A stretch of 64,000 bases of DNA from Antedon mediterranea. Lineage: Eukaryota; Echinodermata; Crinoidea; Comatulida; Antedonidae. This document shows positions 12,391 to 25,070 of the stretch, in pieces. The stretch covers positions 7,688,001-7,752,000 of the forward strand of contig NC_092672.1 in assembly GCF_964355755.1 (NCBI RefSeq), written 5' to 3'. Every line of letters starts with the position of its first letter. Positions within the stretch are counted from its first letter, which is position 1. A program made the position numbers and the translations under genes. Under the pieces are notes generated by a model. It made no database searches. It saw nothing but the letters and a program-made list of their open reading frames with translations, and had not been told where the DNA came from.

Positions 12391-13134
12391 CAAGGCCATA
12401 TAGATGGCTGCAGTCGCGTGCTCATTAGTGTTTACCGACCGACTGACCAACCTACCAACTGACCGAAATTACTGAACATGTTTAAAAATGTTGAAATATT
12501 TAAAAACATTTATATTTTTTTTAATTTACACGTGCGTAGCCTGTCACATTTGACGTGCTCGTTTAACGTAATTTCGAGTTGAAAAGTAAGTCAAGAAAAC
12601 AGAAATTGGGCAAAAAGAGTGCGCAATAACATTTAACGCGCAGTGCGCGCGCAAAAATTTTGTAAACGCTTAAAATTGCCTGAAACATACTGTTATTTCA
12701 TCGAAAATGAATTTTGAAAATTTTAAGCGCCCGTACGCATGCGTTACATGTGCTACGCACGTAACGTAATTGTATTGCCATATGATGATTTATGCCCTGA
12801 AATTTATGAGTACCAAATTTTATCTAATTGTGATTCATGGTTGTGAAGATATGATTACAAACGTGATTTCGTTAAATCGTGCGTAGATCGCGTAATTTTT
12901 TACTGGGCACCGTGAAAACATAACCACATCGATTCCTGGCCATAAGGAATATACTGTGAAAAATTGACTTAGCTAGATTAAACTGATATCAAGATAAGGT
13001 CAGAAAGTGATAAAACGCATAGTGATACCGGAACGACAGACAGACCGACAGACCGACCGACAGACGGACAGACCGACTGACCGACAGACCGACCGACCGA
13101 CATAGTGAACTATAGAGTCGCGTCCACGCGACTA
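12391..13134. mobile_element. 744-bp insertion with GACCGACA arrays
   Basis: The paralogous intron (40635-40650) lacks it, so it is an insertion. Both ends carry GTCGCGTG-type inverted sequence and CCGACC runs; the right end holds a (GACAGACC)n-like array at 13036-13102. The class is unknown. Confidence 0.55.
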
Positions 13135-13396
13135 AAAACATTGAACGAGCTAAATTCTACATCGAATCACAAGTATATTTTTACAAATGGATCAAAATAA
13201 TATTTTGAAATACGTTAAATCATAAATTAAACTCTAATTTTATTTTAAACATATTAAACAAAATATGAGTACATAGGCTACTAATGCTTATAAACAAGTC
13301 ACCTTTTAATTATGTACATACTTTATTTAAACTATTATTTTGTTCCTATATTAAACGCAGTGATAGACACCGATTTAATGTAATTACGTTGCTTAC

Positions 13397-13534
13397 ACTT
13401 GGTGGGGGCAGTTGCCTGGCCGTGCCATTCGGTAACCTTGTTGCAGTTTCTTCGGATGCATTTCTATGAGAACATCCGGATATGGAACTTTTCCATAGGT
13501 AAATATTTCGTACAAAACAACACCAAAAGACCAC
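13397..13534 (-). pseudogene. Kinase C-lobe exon of the decayed RTK
   Basis: It encodes WSFGVVLYEIFTYGKVPYP with open frame and intact splice sites; paralog of 40920-41057. Confidence 0.85.
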
Positions 13535-13773
13535 CTGAATTTCACAATAAACAATATTCATTTATAATCACTAAAAAATGAACAAACTTCCTGCTACAAT
13601 TCCCATAAAAACATGGTTTTTCAGTGGTGTGAAATGTGCTTAAAGGTTTTGTGTGTATTTGATGTACGATATTAATATATAGTAATAATACCTGTAGATC
13701 AGATGCTATAATAATACCACGAATTAACCATGGCACTATACATTTAATTTTATAGCTTCATGAAAAAACTTAC

Positions 13774-13985
13774 ACGTCACTTTCTGATGACATCCGTTTT
13801 TCAAATATTGTTTCCAAGCTATACCATTTTACGGGTATCTCACCGTCGGATAGTTTGATGTAACCTCTCTCAAATACGTCTTGTCCCAGCCCAAAATCAG
13901 CAACTTTTGCAATCAGTTTTTCTCCAACTAGAATGTTTCTTGCAGCTAAATCACCGTGAACTATTTTGTTTGCAGCGACATAGTC
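13774..13985 (-). pseudogene. Kinase catalytic-loop exon of the decayed RTK
   Basis: The 212-nt open exon encodes KIVHGDLAARNIL, VADFGLG and SSESDV. Splice sites are intact and it is very close to 41244-41455. The preceding kinase exons are missing. Confidence 0.85.
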
Positions 13986-14334
13986 CTAAAAATACAATTG
14001 GAAGCCTTACATTTTTATTATTAAAATAATTATATAATTATGCAAGTAGAAAAATAACTTGTGTTTATATTGTGTTCTTGAGATGTGTAGAATACAAGTA
14101 AGCGTCAAGCTCAGGCGGCGTTTGTAAGGCACTCATGACTCCAATTATATATAAACATTGTTTAATTTACAATATTAAAAATAGCAATAATAAATAACTA
14201 AATTACAAGTACATTACAACATATAAAAATGACATTAACATATTTAAAGCATAAATGATAAAATATTATTTAAAAATTAGGATGACTATAGCGAGGCATT
14301 TAATAAAAAGGCAAATTGCCTTAGAATGTAAAGT

Positions 14335-14366
14335 GACATGTTTCCAGAAACTATTCTCATCATCAG
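14335..14366 (-). ncRNA. Hammerhead-ribozyme-like motif of the Penelope fragment
   Basis: On the minus strand CTGATGA, a short hairpin (AGAA/TTCT) and GGAAACATGTC occur in hammerhead order (CUGAUGA - stem II - GAAA - C AU G - UC). Penelope-like elements are known to carry such motifs next to their ends. Stem II is weak, so activity is uncertain. Confidence 0.4.
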
Positions 14367-14477
14367 AACAGTAAACAACGCCTAGAGTGCTTATAAATTA
14401 TACCAGTAGGACATGTTGTATGTAAATAAGTAAGTAATTAACATAATAAAACAACAGGGAATGTAGGCAACAACCAA

Positions 14478-15165
14478 TCATATGGCAAGTGTGACGCCTA
14501 AGTTATAGATTTGTTTGTTCAAGGAAGGTTTAATCCACGAGATGTGGAGGGCTTCCTTGACCTTAAGTTTGAAAGCTGAATCTGCAGAATCCAGAACGGT
14601 GAAGCAATCCGCATTAGCGAGGGCCTTACACCGTTCTGAATCCTGCAGATGTTGAAAAATGTGAGAAGCCTTGTCCCTGAAATGTTCACGCACCCGCATT
14701 GATAACCGTCTATTGGTTTCACCAATATACATGGAATTACATCCCATACATTTAAATGTATAAACAACACGAGAGCGGAACACATCATCAGGGACAGGGT
14801 CCTTAAGACTACACAAGTTTGAAATTTTGAATGATTTGAAAGCTAATTTAATATTAATACCTTTGCAATATTTACGTGTAATTTTGTCGATTCTTTGTTG
14901 TGCGCATTTGGCAAACTGTAAGTAAGGTAATTTAAAATAAAGAACATTGTTTTGTTCAATAATGGACTCAACTGACGCAACATTGCAAGGAGAAAAAAAT
15001 ATTATTAAGATATCTGTAAATATTGTCATTAATTATTCTGAGTGGAAAACAGTTTTTACTTAAAATGGTTTTAAGAGTTGAAATGTCATTGTTAAAGCTA
15101 GACCAGGAATTATTCAATTTGTAAACTCTATCAATCAAAGTAAGCCCAATTTTGTAAGACTAGAT
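14478..15165 (-). mobile_element. Penelope-like element fragment with GIY-YIG endonuclease
   Basis: The frame has YTFKCMGCNSMYIGETNRRL, MRVREHFRD and ALHISWIKPSLNKQ, the GIY-YIG nuclease type found at the C-terminus of Penelope-like reverse transcriptases. A shifted frame upstream (LIDRVYKLNNSW, KNCFPLRIINDNIYRYLNN) continues the thumb region to about 15150. The reverse transcriptase proper is missing, so the copy is 5' truncated. It sits where kinase exons of the decayed RTK should be. Confidence 0.75.
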
Positions 15166-15214
15166 GGTACGCTCGCTTCGCTCGCATACCATCTAGGTCG
15201 TGCCCACAGATGGT

Positions 15215-16567
15215 TCTCGAATACATAATAATTTCAGCGTTAAAAAACTGGCGATTTCAAATGTACGTACCGCAGGACAATAATACATGTCGTTTAGGCT
15301 ACAGGAACGAATAAATAGACACTGATTTATGTACTCAACTAAATTTAGCACCCTGGGAATTACTTCCAAAAGAGAAACTTGTCACAAAATGAGACCAATT
15401 GTTTAAATTTAAACAAACTTAATTTGTGTTTTGTATGTAACATTAGGGTTGAGGGATGGGGAAGAGGATGGGTGCAAAGAGGAACAATTTTTAAATATAT
15501 TCTTTATCCATTTAGTAACGAAATATTAATTGTTTTCATGTTTTACAAATAATATACCACTACACACAGTAAAACATTGCGATTTAATACTTTGTTGAAA
15601 CTATCACCGTCATAGTCGATTGAAATAGTACAGTACATGTAACGATACATCACTACGACGTGTATTATATTTATATAATATAACACAATTTGTGAAAACC
15701 ACCTCTATTCGGGGAAAATCATAAATTCGATTTAATCGTCAATAAATATTAAATTATCTAACTCAACTTAATTAGTAGGCCTAATGGTTTTCAATTGTTT
15801 CTTAGAGCCAATTCATACTTAAGTTGGTTCCTACCCTACCTACCAACGCTACTCATGCCAGTGAGGGAAGGGTGGTGATGTGGGTGGTCTAACTGCAATA
15901 ATAAAGATGTGTACATAATATACGGCGAGTGAAAACGCTAGCTCATTATCCGTTAAAAAAAAAATGTGTATCCAACCTCTGCAGCACAGATTGAAATGGT
16001 GGGGGTGGTTGAAAAAAAAAATGGATCGAATTTCTGTTATGAGTATACAGTACTTGCCTTTACGACGCCTGAGGGAATAGACACTTGTGGAACAGAGATT
16101 GGAATGTTCCATTCATCGCAAATCAATACATTTGTATAAACGTATATTAAATCTATGAAAATAGTATTTTTTAAAGAAAATCGGCCTGTCTTCAACATTA
16201 TGATGCTGTACTCGAGCTGTTCAACCGGTTTTCAGCCATTAAAAACAATTATCGTAGGAGGAGATAGGAAAATGCGAAGCATCCTCGTATTATCGTCTGC
16301 GGGTATTTTTCAAGACGGACATCCATTAGACAGTGTATACCACGATCGAAAAACACCCCTATTTGGGGCAAATCGTTGAACCTAAATTCGTTTTAATCGT
16401 CAATAACTAATTATCGAACTCAATTTAATTAGTAAACAGGGTTACATCAGGCGGTTAAAATCAGTACCGAAAGTACGAACCAACTGTATATACCATCGAG
16501 TAAACATTCTAGAAATAACGCGCGATTTACCGAATTTTGCCCTTACGTAAATTTATATATAGAAAAG
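15215..16567 (+). repeat. Dispersed repeat, about 1.3 kb, class unknown
   Basis: Matches 31290-32295 in inverted orientation (for example TTTACCGAATTTTGCCCTTA and CACCCTGGGAATTACTTCC). It contains an internal diverged direct repeat (about 15690-15850 and 16345-16510). No clear coding frame. Confidence 0.5.
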
Positions 16568-16999
16568 GAAGTGAAACTGTTAAAATTAGTGAGGAGACCC
16601 GTTAAGGTAGGCTTTATGAAGACCGAAGTTATTTTTTAAAATAATATTTATTATTTTTTCTGACACTTTCAGGAATCGTTGATGATGCAGAGTTCTTTGT
16701 CTTTGTGACTTCAAACTGAGAGTGAAGTGGATAAAAAGATGACATCGGTACCTACCGACATTGTCATACCCAAACTATAATTTAATTATTTAAAACAAAA
16801 TTTTGAATTACAAATATATATGTATGTATGTTGCAGAGGATTTAGATGAATTACAATACAAATATTTATGTTGAATGCAAACCTACTACACTATACTCTG
16901 TAAATTATGTTATTGTCATGTGGCAGACCTTAAAAATTGAATATTTATTGTATGTTAGGCCTATTTTATATTTCATTAATACTGTATTCATTTAATATT

Positions 17000-17900
17000 A
17001 CTATTATTATAATTTATATTATACAGTACTAGTTTGTACATGTTTTTACCCAAAAAAAAAAAAAATGAATAAATAATTTGTTATTCAATCTAATTGCTTG
17101 TTTGTTCATCAATAACAAAACAATTGTAAGCAAGTATATAACAGTTCTTGTTAGCCGCTTATTTCCGGTCATATTATTAATATTAGCTAGGCCCGACGCG
17201 CCCGATCACAACGTCACTAAGTGACTTTCCGCCCCTGGAACAATCGGTCGCTAATAGGGCTAGGCCTCAGACTCGTATAAAAGCTATTATAATAGTTATG
17301 ATAAATATTCCTCAACTAAAATGTATACTGTGATAAATAAACAAGTAATAATATACGTTGTATTGGAATGTATTTATTTATATGAATTCTTATACGCGGA
17401 CAATTATAAACATCGCGTATATCGTTCGATATAAATAAATTCATAAACACGATGACGATGTGTTTACAAAATGGCGGTTTCGCTAGTTTTCGATGGAACA
17501 AATAGTGGTACCTTTAGTTTGAATAGTCGGAGCTGCATCCCAACCACCAAATTTTGTATCTTAATATCGTATTCTGTAGATTATTAATTTTTCTAACAGG
17601 GATTTTAAATTCAGGACTGTTCAATTTTTCTAAATATTTTATTTTAATGATTTTCTAGGGTACAATTTCGAAAAAAAGACATTGGTTGATTTTGCCGTTA
17701 AATTACAGATTATCGTTTTGTTCAAATACATTTAATTTTACATGACAATATATTAAAACCATTTATGAATTTATTTCACTAACAATATTTTTCCGTTAAT
17801 CAGCTAAATTTACAAATATTGTGTTTTTCCAACACCCTAAAATTTAGCAATTTTGAACTAAATTTGAAAAGTAGGGCGCCCTCTTCGAATCGAAATTTGA
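17000..17900. other. Unassigned intron-like sequence of the decayed RTK
   Basis: AT-rich, with a poly-A run at 17051-17064 and no recognisable exon. The TM, mucin and N-lobe kinase exons expected here are not found. Confidence 0.4.
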
Positions 17901-17924
17901 CACGATTTGTCGACTGGCTGTCCC

Positions 17925-17946
17925 ACTGCATATATATAATAATTAC
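17925..17946 (-). pseudogene. Relic of the second MAM exon
   Basis: After a CAG acceptor the sequence gives NYYIYA, matching NYYIYV at 51810; similarity then stops. This marks a deletion or replacement breakpoint. Confidence 0.35.
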
Positions 17947-18260
17947 CTGAAAAATTATGGGAAGTAAAGCGATAATTACCTATTATTCCAGAAGATGCTG
18001 TATGCCTAATACGAAGTAATCATTCGGTTATTTAAACCTCCAAAAAAGCAATAGAAATTCATTCTGAAATAAAACTTGTTTTATGCAGTTCTGCAAAATT
18101 TGACGACTAGTAAACTCTTGCAAAAATTGTAAGACTTTTTTTGAAAAAAAGACTAGTATTAATTCAAAGTTTGTGTACTAGAACATGACTACACATGAAT
18201 TGTTGTTTTCTGAGTTCATATAAACCTTAGCATACTAATACAGTACAAGAAGATTATGGC

Positions 18261-18404
18261 CTGTCTACACTATCAAACTTTATGTGACAACAAATGTGAT
18301 GTGCCTATATATGAATATATCACTACCATATTTGGGCATATCACTACCACATTTGGGCATCATATCACACTTTTTTTGTCCAATTAGTTTGATAGTGTAG
18401 ACAG
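18261..18404. mobile_element. MITE with CTGTCTACACTATCAAACT ends
   Basis: A 144-bp sequence with 19-bp perfect inverted ends and no coding capacity, next to the MAM relic exon. It contains an internal near-duplicate (ATATCACTACCA...TTTGGGCAT). Confidence 0.65.
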
Positions 18405-18416
18405 AGTTTTACTTAC

Positions 18417-18536
18417 TAGTTGATGTTGAGTGCCCGGAAGGTTTATTGGTTATACTATCATTCGAACGTTGCCATCCACTCACATTAGTCCAACCATCAA
18501 AACCATGTTCAAAGTCAGCGCAAATACCATCTGTTT
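18417..18536 (-). pseudogene. MAM first-half exon of the decayed RTK
   Basis: It encodes ETDGICADFEHGFDGW, the start of a MAM domain; 120 nt, phase 1-1, 54 nt shorter than the intact gene's exon. Its donor borders a MITE. Confidence 0.7.
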
Positions 18537-19080
18537 CTATATTAAAATAAGGTTAAGAAAAATGTAAACATATTACAGTTTCATAAATGTATTTTAGAAA
18601 TTGTTTCAATAATAAATATAGCGTTGATAGGTTATTTGCAATATATTGAAATCAAATAATATTGGACATTAATATAACATTTCCAGTCACAAAGATGTGG
18701 CAATAATACAAAACAAAAAAAACATGAACCTATGAATTAGATAAATGTTGTACCGGTCAGTCCACCACATGGCTGTTTACTATACTGGTTTGCATATGAG
18801 GCCTAGTCACTAGGTTTTCATGTCTAATTATTGTGCTTGCTTGTTATGCAATCATAAATACTTATAAACATAAAACATTAACCTTTAAAGTAATATTCGT
18901 AAGTAAGTATTCATAAATCGACAATTATTTGCGAAAAAAATCCAAATTTAATGAGAATTTCGGAAGAATGAACAACTAAATGAATTGAATAACTGCCAAG
19001 GTTAGTTTTTGAAAAGTTTTGTTTTTTCGTAAAGAATTTATGAATATTTAAAAACCAGATGAACATGTTTAATCACCCAC

Positions 19081-19157
19081 CGTTGTACACTTTAATATTA
19101 GCAAGGAAACCTATACGTTGTCCACTACTGTCGGTGCGAAACATAACAATGAATGTG
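19081..19157 (-). pseudogene. CUB exon, 3' part, separated by the transposon
   Basis: It reads TFIVMFRTDSSGQRIGFLAN, the end of the CUB domain, then a GTGGGT donor. Joined to the 5' part with one copy of TTA it restores a 339-nt phase 1-1 exon, which shows the insertion was clean. Confidence 0.8.
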
Positions 19158-19426
19158 TTAAGCCTGGTTTCCAGTCGACGTAAGAAATTAGAATTTCTTA
19201 CGATTGCGTCGTTTTTACATTGGAAATTGAAAATCGACAGGAAACCGGTTGAAAAAAGCTAAATGTCAAAACGACGTAACGCAAGTAGAAATCGTCGTAG
19301 TACAAGTGTTTGACAGGAAACCGGTGACTGAAGCTTCCGTCTGTTACGTCGATATTCGACGGTTCGACAGGAAACCGGTGAATTTCTGGATGAACATGCC
19401 TTACGATTCGATTTTATACCCTTCCG

Positions 19427-19473
19427 CTTACGCTTACGAAAGTTGACTTGAAGTCAACTTTCGTAAGCGTAAG
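19427..19473. repeat. Palindrome in the Harbinger left end
   Basis: CTTACGCTTACGAAAGTTGA is followed by its reverse complement around a short centre, giving a near-perfect 47-bp hairpin. Confidence 0.7.
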
Positions 19474-20231
19474 CGCAATGATCGTAAGAACCAGCCAATC
19501 AGTGACGAGGATTATGTGACGTTGGCAAGAAGGTCAAAGCTTCGAAAGGTGATAGAAAGTAGAAAGTACCGTATATATTAAGAATTGTTGACAATAATGA
19601 TACGTAAATAAACATGAACCACTTTTTTTTTTCAATTCGTGATAGAATGTAATAATTTAGGTGGATGAAATACGAAATAGATGTAAGAAATATACAAAAT
19701 TGTCTTGCTTGTTACTTATTATAATTATATAAACATTATAAAAATACGATATAATGGGTAAAAATAATACACACAGACGGACTAAATTAAAAACGTTATG
19801 GCAATACCATTTCATAAAATGTCAGAGAACAGTGTCATCATCAGGATCATCAGTATAACAATACGTTCACCTGGCATAGTTTGCGTTCAAAAGCAGGTGA
19901 GGAAAAGTTACGTAATGATTTTGTTTTAATTGTATGATGAAGGTAGGTTGGGAAATAAATTAATGATATATATTTATTAAATTCACCCAAGTGTTTGCTT
20001 GAATCATGGATTAAAGAATAGATTCTTTAATCCATGCTTGAATCTAAACACAATTTATAGGCATATGATAATTCATTTGATAATGAAAATAAATAATTAT
20101 AATTAGCCTACATCATTTGAATTTATTTATAAAAAAGGAAATAAAAACCGGGTAAAAAAATCCAATAGATGAACTGTAGGCCTATATGTAAATAACATCG
20201 CCGGGTAAAAAAATCCAATAGATGTAAAGAA

Positions 20232-22568
20232 GTCCGTGTGTTTGACGCTATTCAAGCTTATCTTTGTCTATATGACAAAAATACCAAAGAATACAAAAGT
20301 GGAAAACGGGGAAAAAAAATGCGTGGGGAAGCTGTTTCTAAAGATGTTAACGTCGCAGTAGAAGAGTGCCAACAAATTTATAACACTCGAAGAACAGCAT
20401 TTTCCAGGTAGAGTGTAAGGCCTAGGCTAGGCCCTTATTATTATTATTATAATCATAATTATAGTTATTATAATAATCGTTATTATTATTATTGTAATAA
20501 TAATTATAATTATTATTACTTTTGTAGACATCTAAAGAAGGTTAGGGCTAGTGTCCGTAGTGGTGCAGGCAGGGATGACATCCTCCCAATTGGCCATGAG
20601 TGGGAACACATGAGATGGTTGATTAAACATATAAATCATAGGAAGACACTAGAGTCCGAAGAAATGTCGATTTCATTAACCGAGTCGGAAGCTTCATCTG
20701 AATGCACACGGCTTTTTTTCCGAAACTCAACAAGTGTTGGAGCTGGACTTTGACGACTCAGGTAAATAATTGTATTTATCAACCACCACACACTAAATTT
20801 TTTATCACACTATTTGAAATGAGGATAAACAAATAAAAGTAATTTTACATCTCAATATCTCATTAACAACATTTAATAACATCTTCAAGTAGCAATCAAA
20901 TATAAATATTTGTTAACGTTCTGCAACATCAGCAATATATTTAAATAATTTTTGCTCATGTAAAATCGATTTTTATTTGGAAATGTAAACCATAGTACAA
21001 GGACAAGACAACAAAAAATAATTATGAATGCAAGTTATAGCAAGCATAAACTACAACATTGTTATTTTTTTCTTCAATAAACAAGATTTGTCAATATTAA
21101 AAATTACTCAGAACATACTTGAAAATAGATTTAAAAAAATGTCATATAGATTATTTACAAAACAGGAAGATTACAAATACATATTTTAAACAATTTACTA
21201 ACAACACTTTTAAGATGCCAAAGGACCGCAATTGTGTACCACATCATACTGCCAAGGAACAGCACCTTCCTGGCTGTTAAAGTAGTCTCGAAACCTATCT
21301 CTTGTTTCTTTGGCAGTAGCCGTATAATTGTTTGACCCCACACTTCTTATATTTTGAAGGCCAGTTTCATCATCTTACACAACACTGCGCCATTCCCCTT
21401 CTTTAAATTCTGCATTGCTCCAGCTGTCAACAAACCCGCTGGGTATGTAGTGTGCGTTATCAGTTTGCATTAGGTAATTGTGTAGGCAGATTACAGCTTT
21501 TGTAATCTGGTCAACAGTTTCAATATTTGCTCTTATAGGACGCCTAAATATGCGCCACCTTGCAGCCATTACACCAAAGGTGTTTTCGATGGTTGGGCGT
21601 CCTCTCGATGTCCTATAATTTGCCACTTCCTCTTCATCAGTCAAATTGTTGCCACCATATGGTTTTATTAACCAAGTTTTAAGAGGAAATATATCATCCC
21701 CTAATAAAACATAAGGCAATTGTTGACCACCCACAACCGATGGTGGTGGCAGCTTTAGCGTTCCAAAATCAGCTCTTTTGAAAAATGATGACGCACCAAA
21801 AATAGCGGAATCATTGTCCCGCCCATATGAGCCAATGCTTGTCCATACAAATGAGTAACTGGCATCACAAATTGCCATTAATACTGTACTATGAAAGCCT
21901 TTATAGTTATAGTACATCGAGCCGCCAAATTTGGGACACTCGATAGCAATGTGCTTACCGTCTACTGCACCAATCGCATGAGGAACATTCCAATCATTTT
22001 CAAATTTTTCTGCAATTGTCATCCATTCACTCTCACTTGAGGGTAGCCTTAGGTATTTCTTATTTAAAGCTGTCCAAATTGAATCACAAACTTCCCGGAT
22101 TATGTTAGAAACTGTTGCACGACCAACCCGAAAGTTAAATGTTTGTGATGCCATCGAATCACCCGTAGCCAGATAACGCAAAGTTATCACAAGCCTTTCT
22201 TCTGCTGAAATTGCAGTACGACCTCTGTCTTGTCTTATCTTTAGATAGGGCTCAACCGCAGACAGAAGATGACTAAATCTTTCCGGCGTCATCCTTAAAT
22301 ACCTGAAGACAATAAACAAAATTATAAATAACAAAAAATAATATTTTACATTTACATTACTACAAAATAGTTTGTACCAACACTACATACTTTCAAGGCT
22401 TAAAAATAAAAAAAAACATTATTTATTGTCATTTTAGGAGAAGGTACTGAGTTGCAAAATGAAACAGAAGAAGCCGACTTATTGGGTAATGTCTCGGACG
22501 ACTTGGAAGACAAGGAAGATATGGAACTACAAATTATGCAATTGTTCCGTGACTATTTTAAGAAGTAA
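20232..22568 (+). CDS. MADF/Myb-like second protein of the Harbinger element, frameshifted
   Basis: Three exons: ~20232-20407 (VFDAIQAYLCLYDKNTKEYK and EECQQIYNTRR, MADF-like), 20528-20761 and 22438-22568 (acidic end, LQIMQLFRDYFKK, TAA). Exon phases agree except for a run of seven T at 20713-20719; six would keep the frame to LELDFDDSG and exon 3. Such a protein normally helps the transposase bind DNA or enter the nucleus. The 5' end is unclear. The transposase lies antisense in its last intron. Confidence 0.6.
21375..22302 (-). CDS. HARBI1-like: HARBI1-like DDE transposase, prematurely stopped
   Basis: The 308-residue frame has AIGAVDGKHI (first Asp), SIGSYGRDNDSAIFGAS (second Asp), YVLLGDDIFPL, RPTIENTFGVMAARW (Glu) and a helical N-terminal part with RATVSNIIREVC. 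The start follows acceptor TTGTCTTCAG; the first ATG is at 22293. After TAA at 21375-21377 the frame goes on for 54 codons (QNIRSVGS, RDRFRDYFNSQEGAVPWQ) to TAA at 21210. The stop is therefore probably a mutation that removes the C-terminus. Confidence 0.88.
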
Positions 22569-23761
22569 TAACAGAATTGATTTGCCAAATGTCAAAGTTA
22601 ATTCATGATTAGTAAATGTATTATTTGTGATTATGTTATGTATTCAATCTTCTACGGCAATAAATGCACTTTTGTTTGGGATATTTTATTTAGACTACAA
22701 TTGTTCATTGTGTACTGCATGCACTATTTAATCAATTTAGATTTTAATTTTTCAACATAATAATAACAGTAGGAGTAATACATACTTCCTATCCGTTTAG
22801 TACTTCTCTAGGCTACCACTGTAGATGGGTGTACAGTAGTAGTAGTAGTGTAGACCATGTGTGGACTGGATTCTAGTTGTAGTAACCTACCTACTTTACT
22901 AGCCTAGAATAAAGATCTGTCTAGGAGTGTCTTGATCATAGCATATAGGCCTAAATACTGTAAGCCTATATAGGCCTATCCTAGCCTAGGCCTATTTTAC
23001 TCACCATCGTCTTTATATAGACGCCAGCTCGGCGGCTGAAATGAACTGTGACCTTCATCTTTATTTAGCCAGGTCCATGTATGATGGCCATGTACTCTAC
23101 TAGGCCTAGGCCTAGGGCCTTTATAATTATAAATGCAAATTACAATTAAACATCTAGGCCTAGGCCTAAAAGTAAAAAGATATTAATAATAATTAAATGT
23201 TATTAATATATATATAGGCCTAGGCCTACCTAAAAAACCATTCTCTGTCGTTTTTTATCAGGGTCTTAAATAATGTATGGTACTGCCCGAACTCTATTCT
23301 TTCTTTTAGCACTTTCCTCTCCCAGAACTTGTGGATTCTTGGTTCTTTGTTCAACTCCTTTCTCCTCTAATCCTTCTCGTTAATATTCTTAAATATAGTA
23401 TCTTTTTGGCCAACTCACGTCCTCTCCTACGAATAACCATATTGAAATCGCACTGCACTGTTTATGTTTTGGAAAATGGCCTCCTCTCTTTTCGCGAGGA
23501 GGAATTGTGTGAGCCATGTGTTGTCGGAAGGAAAAAATTCAACTCGACGTAAGCGCAAGAAGGACAGACTTGCGATAAATTCAACTTTCGTAACGACGGA
23601 ATCAGCACATGTAATAATCTAAATTTTTGCGGTCCAACGCGATTATGACAATTTTGTGTCGACGTTAGTTTTTTGTCTACTGATCGGAACGCAAGCGTAA
23701 TCGTAAGAAAACGACGCAATCGTAAGCGGAAGCAAGTCTTACGTCGACTGGAAACCAGGCT

Positions 23762-24023
23762 TTACTTGTCGACAAGGTGTCTTGTGGCAAGTCTGTATCG
23801 CAGTATTTGACAGTAGTACTTCCGTCGTCAACTCACACATAGTCATGACAGTTGAGTTCGAGAAGAAAATCAGAGAATTTGAGCAATAGTAAATGTCCAG
23901 AATTTGTACGAAACGTCCAATTGTAGCTCAGATTATCATCATAGTAGCTGGGATAATTTGGTGATGTAATATTCCTAGACTGCTTTGGACATAGAAAGTA
24001 CTCGTCAGACCATTCCGTTTGAC
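23762..24023 (-). pseudogene. CUB exon, 5' part, with internal TGA
   Basis: It reads SPNYPSYYDDN, HLLLLKFSDF, then CHDYV followed by TGA where paralogs have TCA (Ser), then VDDGSTTVKYC. It stops at the TTA target site of the Harbinger element. Unlike its paralogs it keeps the third and fourth CUB cysteines. Confidence 0.8.
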
Positions 24024-25070
24024 CTTTAAAAATAAAAAAAACTCATTTGTTTTTTATATCCTAAACAACATAGACAAACAATATGATTTTTTTTCAATTA
24101 CACCCTAGTATTTTTTTAATTGTTTATAGGCCTAATCGTCATCATCATAATTTGATATTTTTACTATAGATAGTCTTTCTTTCCTAGGAACATTTCCCGG
24201 GACATTCATTAAATACATAGGCCATTGGCTCGAATACAACACAAATTTAAATAATTTACAATAAAGTAAATTTATGTGTGTGTTAAATAATGCTTTCTCT
24301 TTTTATAAGCAACGTAAATGAACGATTAAAACATTTGTATACCCGAAAATATTAACACAGATATTAAATCAAATATTGCACAACTATCACAAGAATCATC
24401 AATGTAATTTTTGGCAAGTAAAAAGTAATACAGGATTATCACACACTTATTTGAATATATTTTTATAAAGATATAACATTAGCAGTTGGTCCATCTACAA
24501 GTTACACAGTCACACATTATTTATTCTTTCCAACAATTGTATTAAAAAATAATGTTTGTAAAATGTTAAGATAATCTTAATCAATCATAAGATCAATTTA
24601 AGAAAGTTACAACACACAAAGATTATGAGCTTATTTCGATTCTAAAAACATGATAATTGATAGAATAACACAATAGATTCAGGACGACCCTATTAATCCT
24701 TTAAGATGTATTTCCCCCCTCCCCAAAATATGTAATAAAAAAGATTAAATAAAAGAATGGAATGAAGAATATACATTCTTTCCTTTAAAAAAAAAACAAA
24801 CAATAATTCCACTTAAAAAAACTTACATAGAACATAAACGGAAAAATCCAAAAGTCATTGTCTGACAGACAATTTAAATTACAGTTTTGCAGGTGAATAC
24901 TTTTTTTCAACCTAATTTCAATCGAGATAAATAATAACTATTATGTTCAATTAAAATGGCATTATTAAAACATATTTTCAAGGAGACAATTTATCTTTAA
25001 CACAGAAGAATTAGTGTCCATTGTGGTCCTAAAAAGTATGAAACTAAAAAAAAATCATAGTTAAACTTAC

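Larger units (their letters stand above)
1..14040. repeat. Segmental duplication, left copy (paralog of 28962-41460)
   Basis: Bases 1-3900 match 28962 onward with offset 28961 and only rare differences; similarity goes on through the CUB, signal-peptide and kinase C-lobe exons to about 14040. Indels are explained by the Helitron, the 1-kb repeat, the CCGACC insertion and array changes. Confidence 0.9.
19161..23761. mobile_element. PIF/Harbinger DNA transposon, essentially complete
   Basis: The ends are a perfect 25-bp inverted repeat starting AGCCTGGTTTCCAGTCGACG, flanked by the 3-bp TTA target duplication (19158-19160 and 23762-23764) typical of the superfamily. It carries a HARBI1-like transposase on the minus strand and a MADF/Myb-like gene on the plus strand. 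It sits inside a CUB exon. Subterminal copies of GACAGGAAACCGGT lie at the left end. Both genes have one lesion each. Confidence 0.92.
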
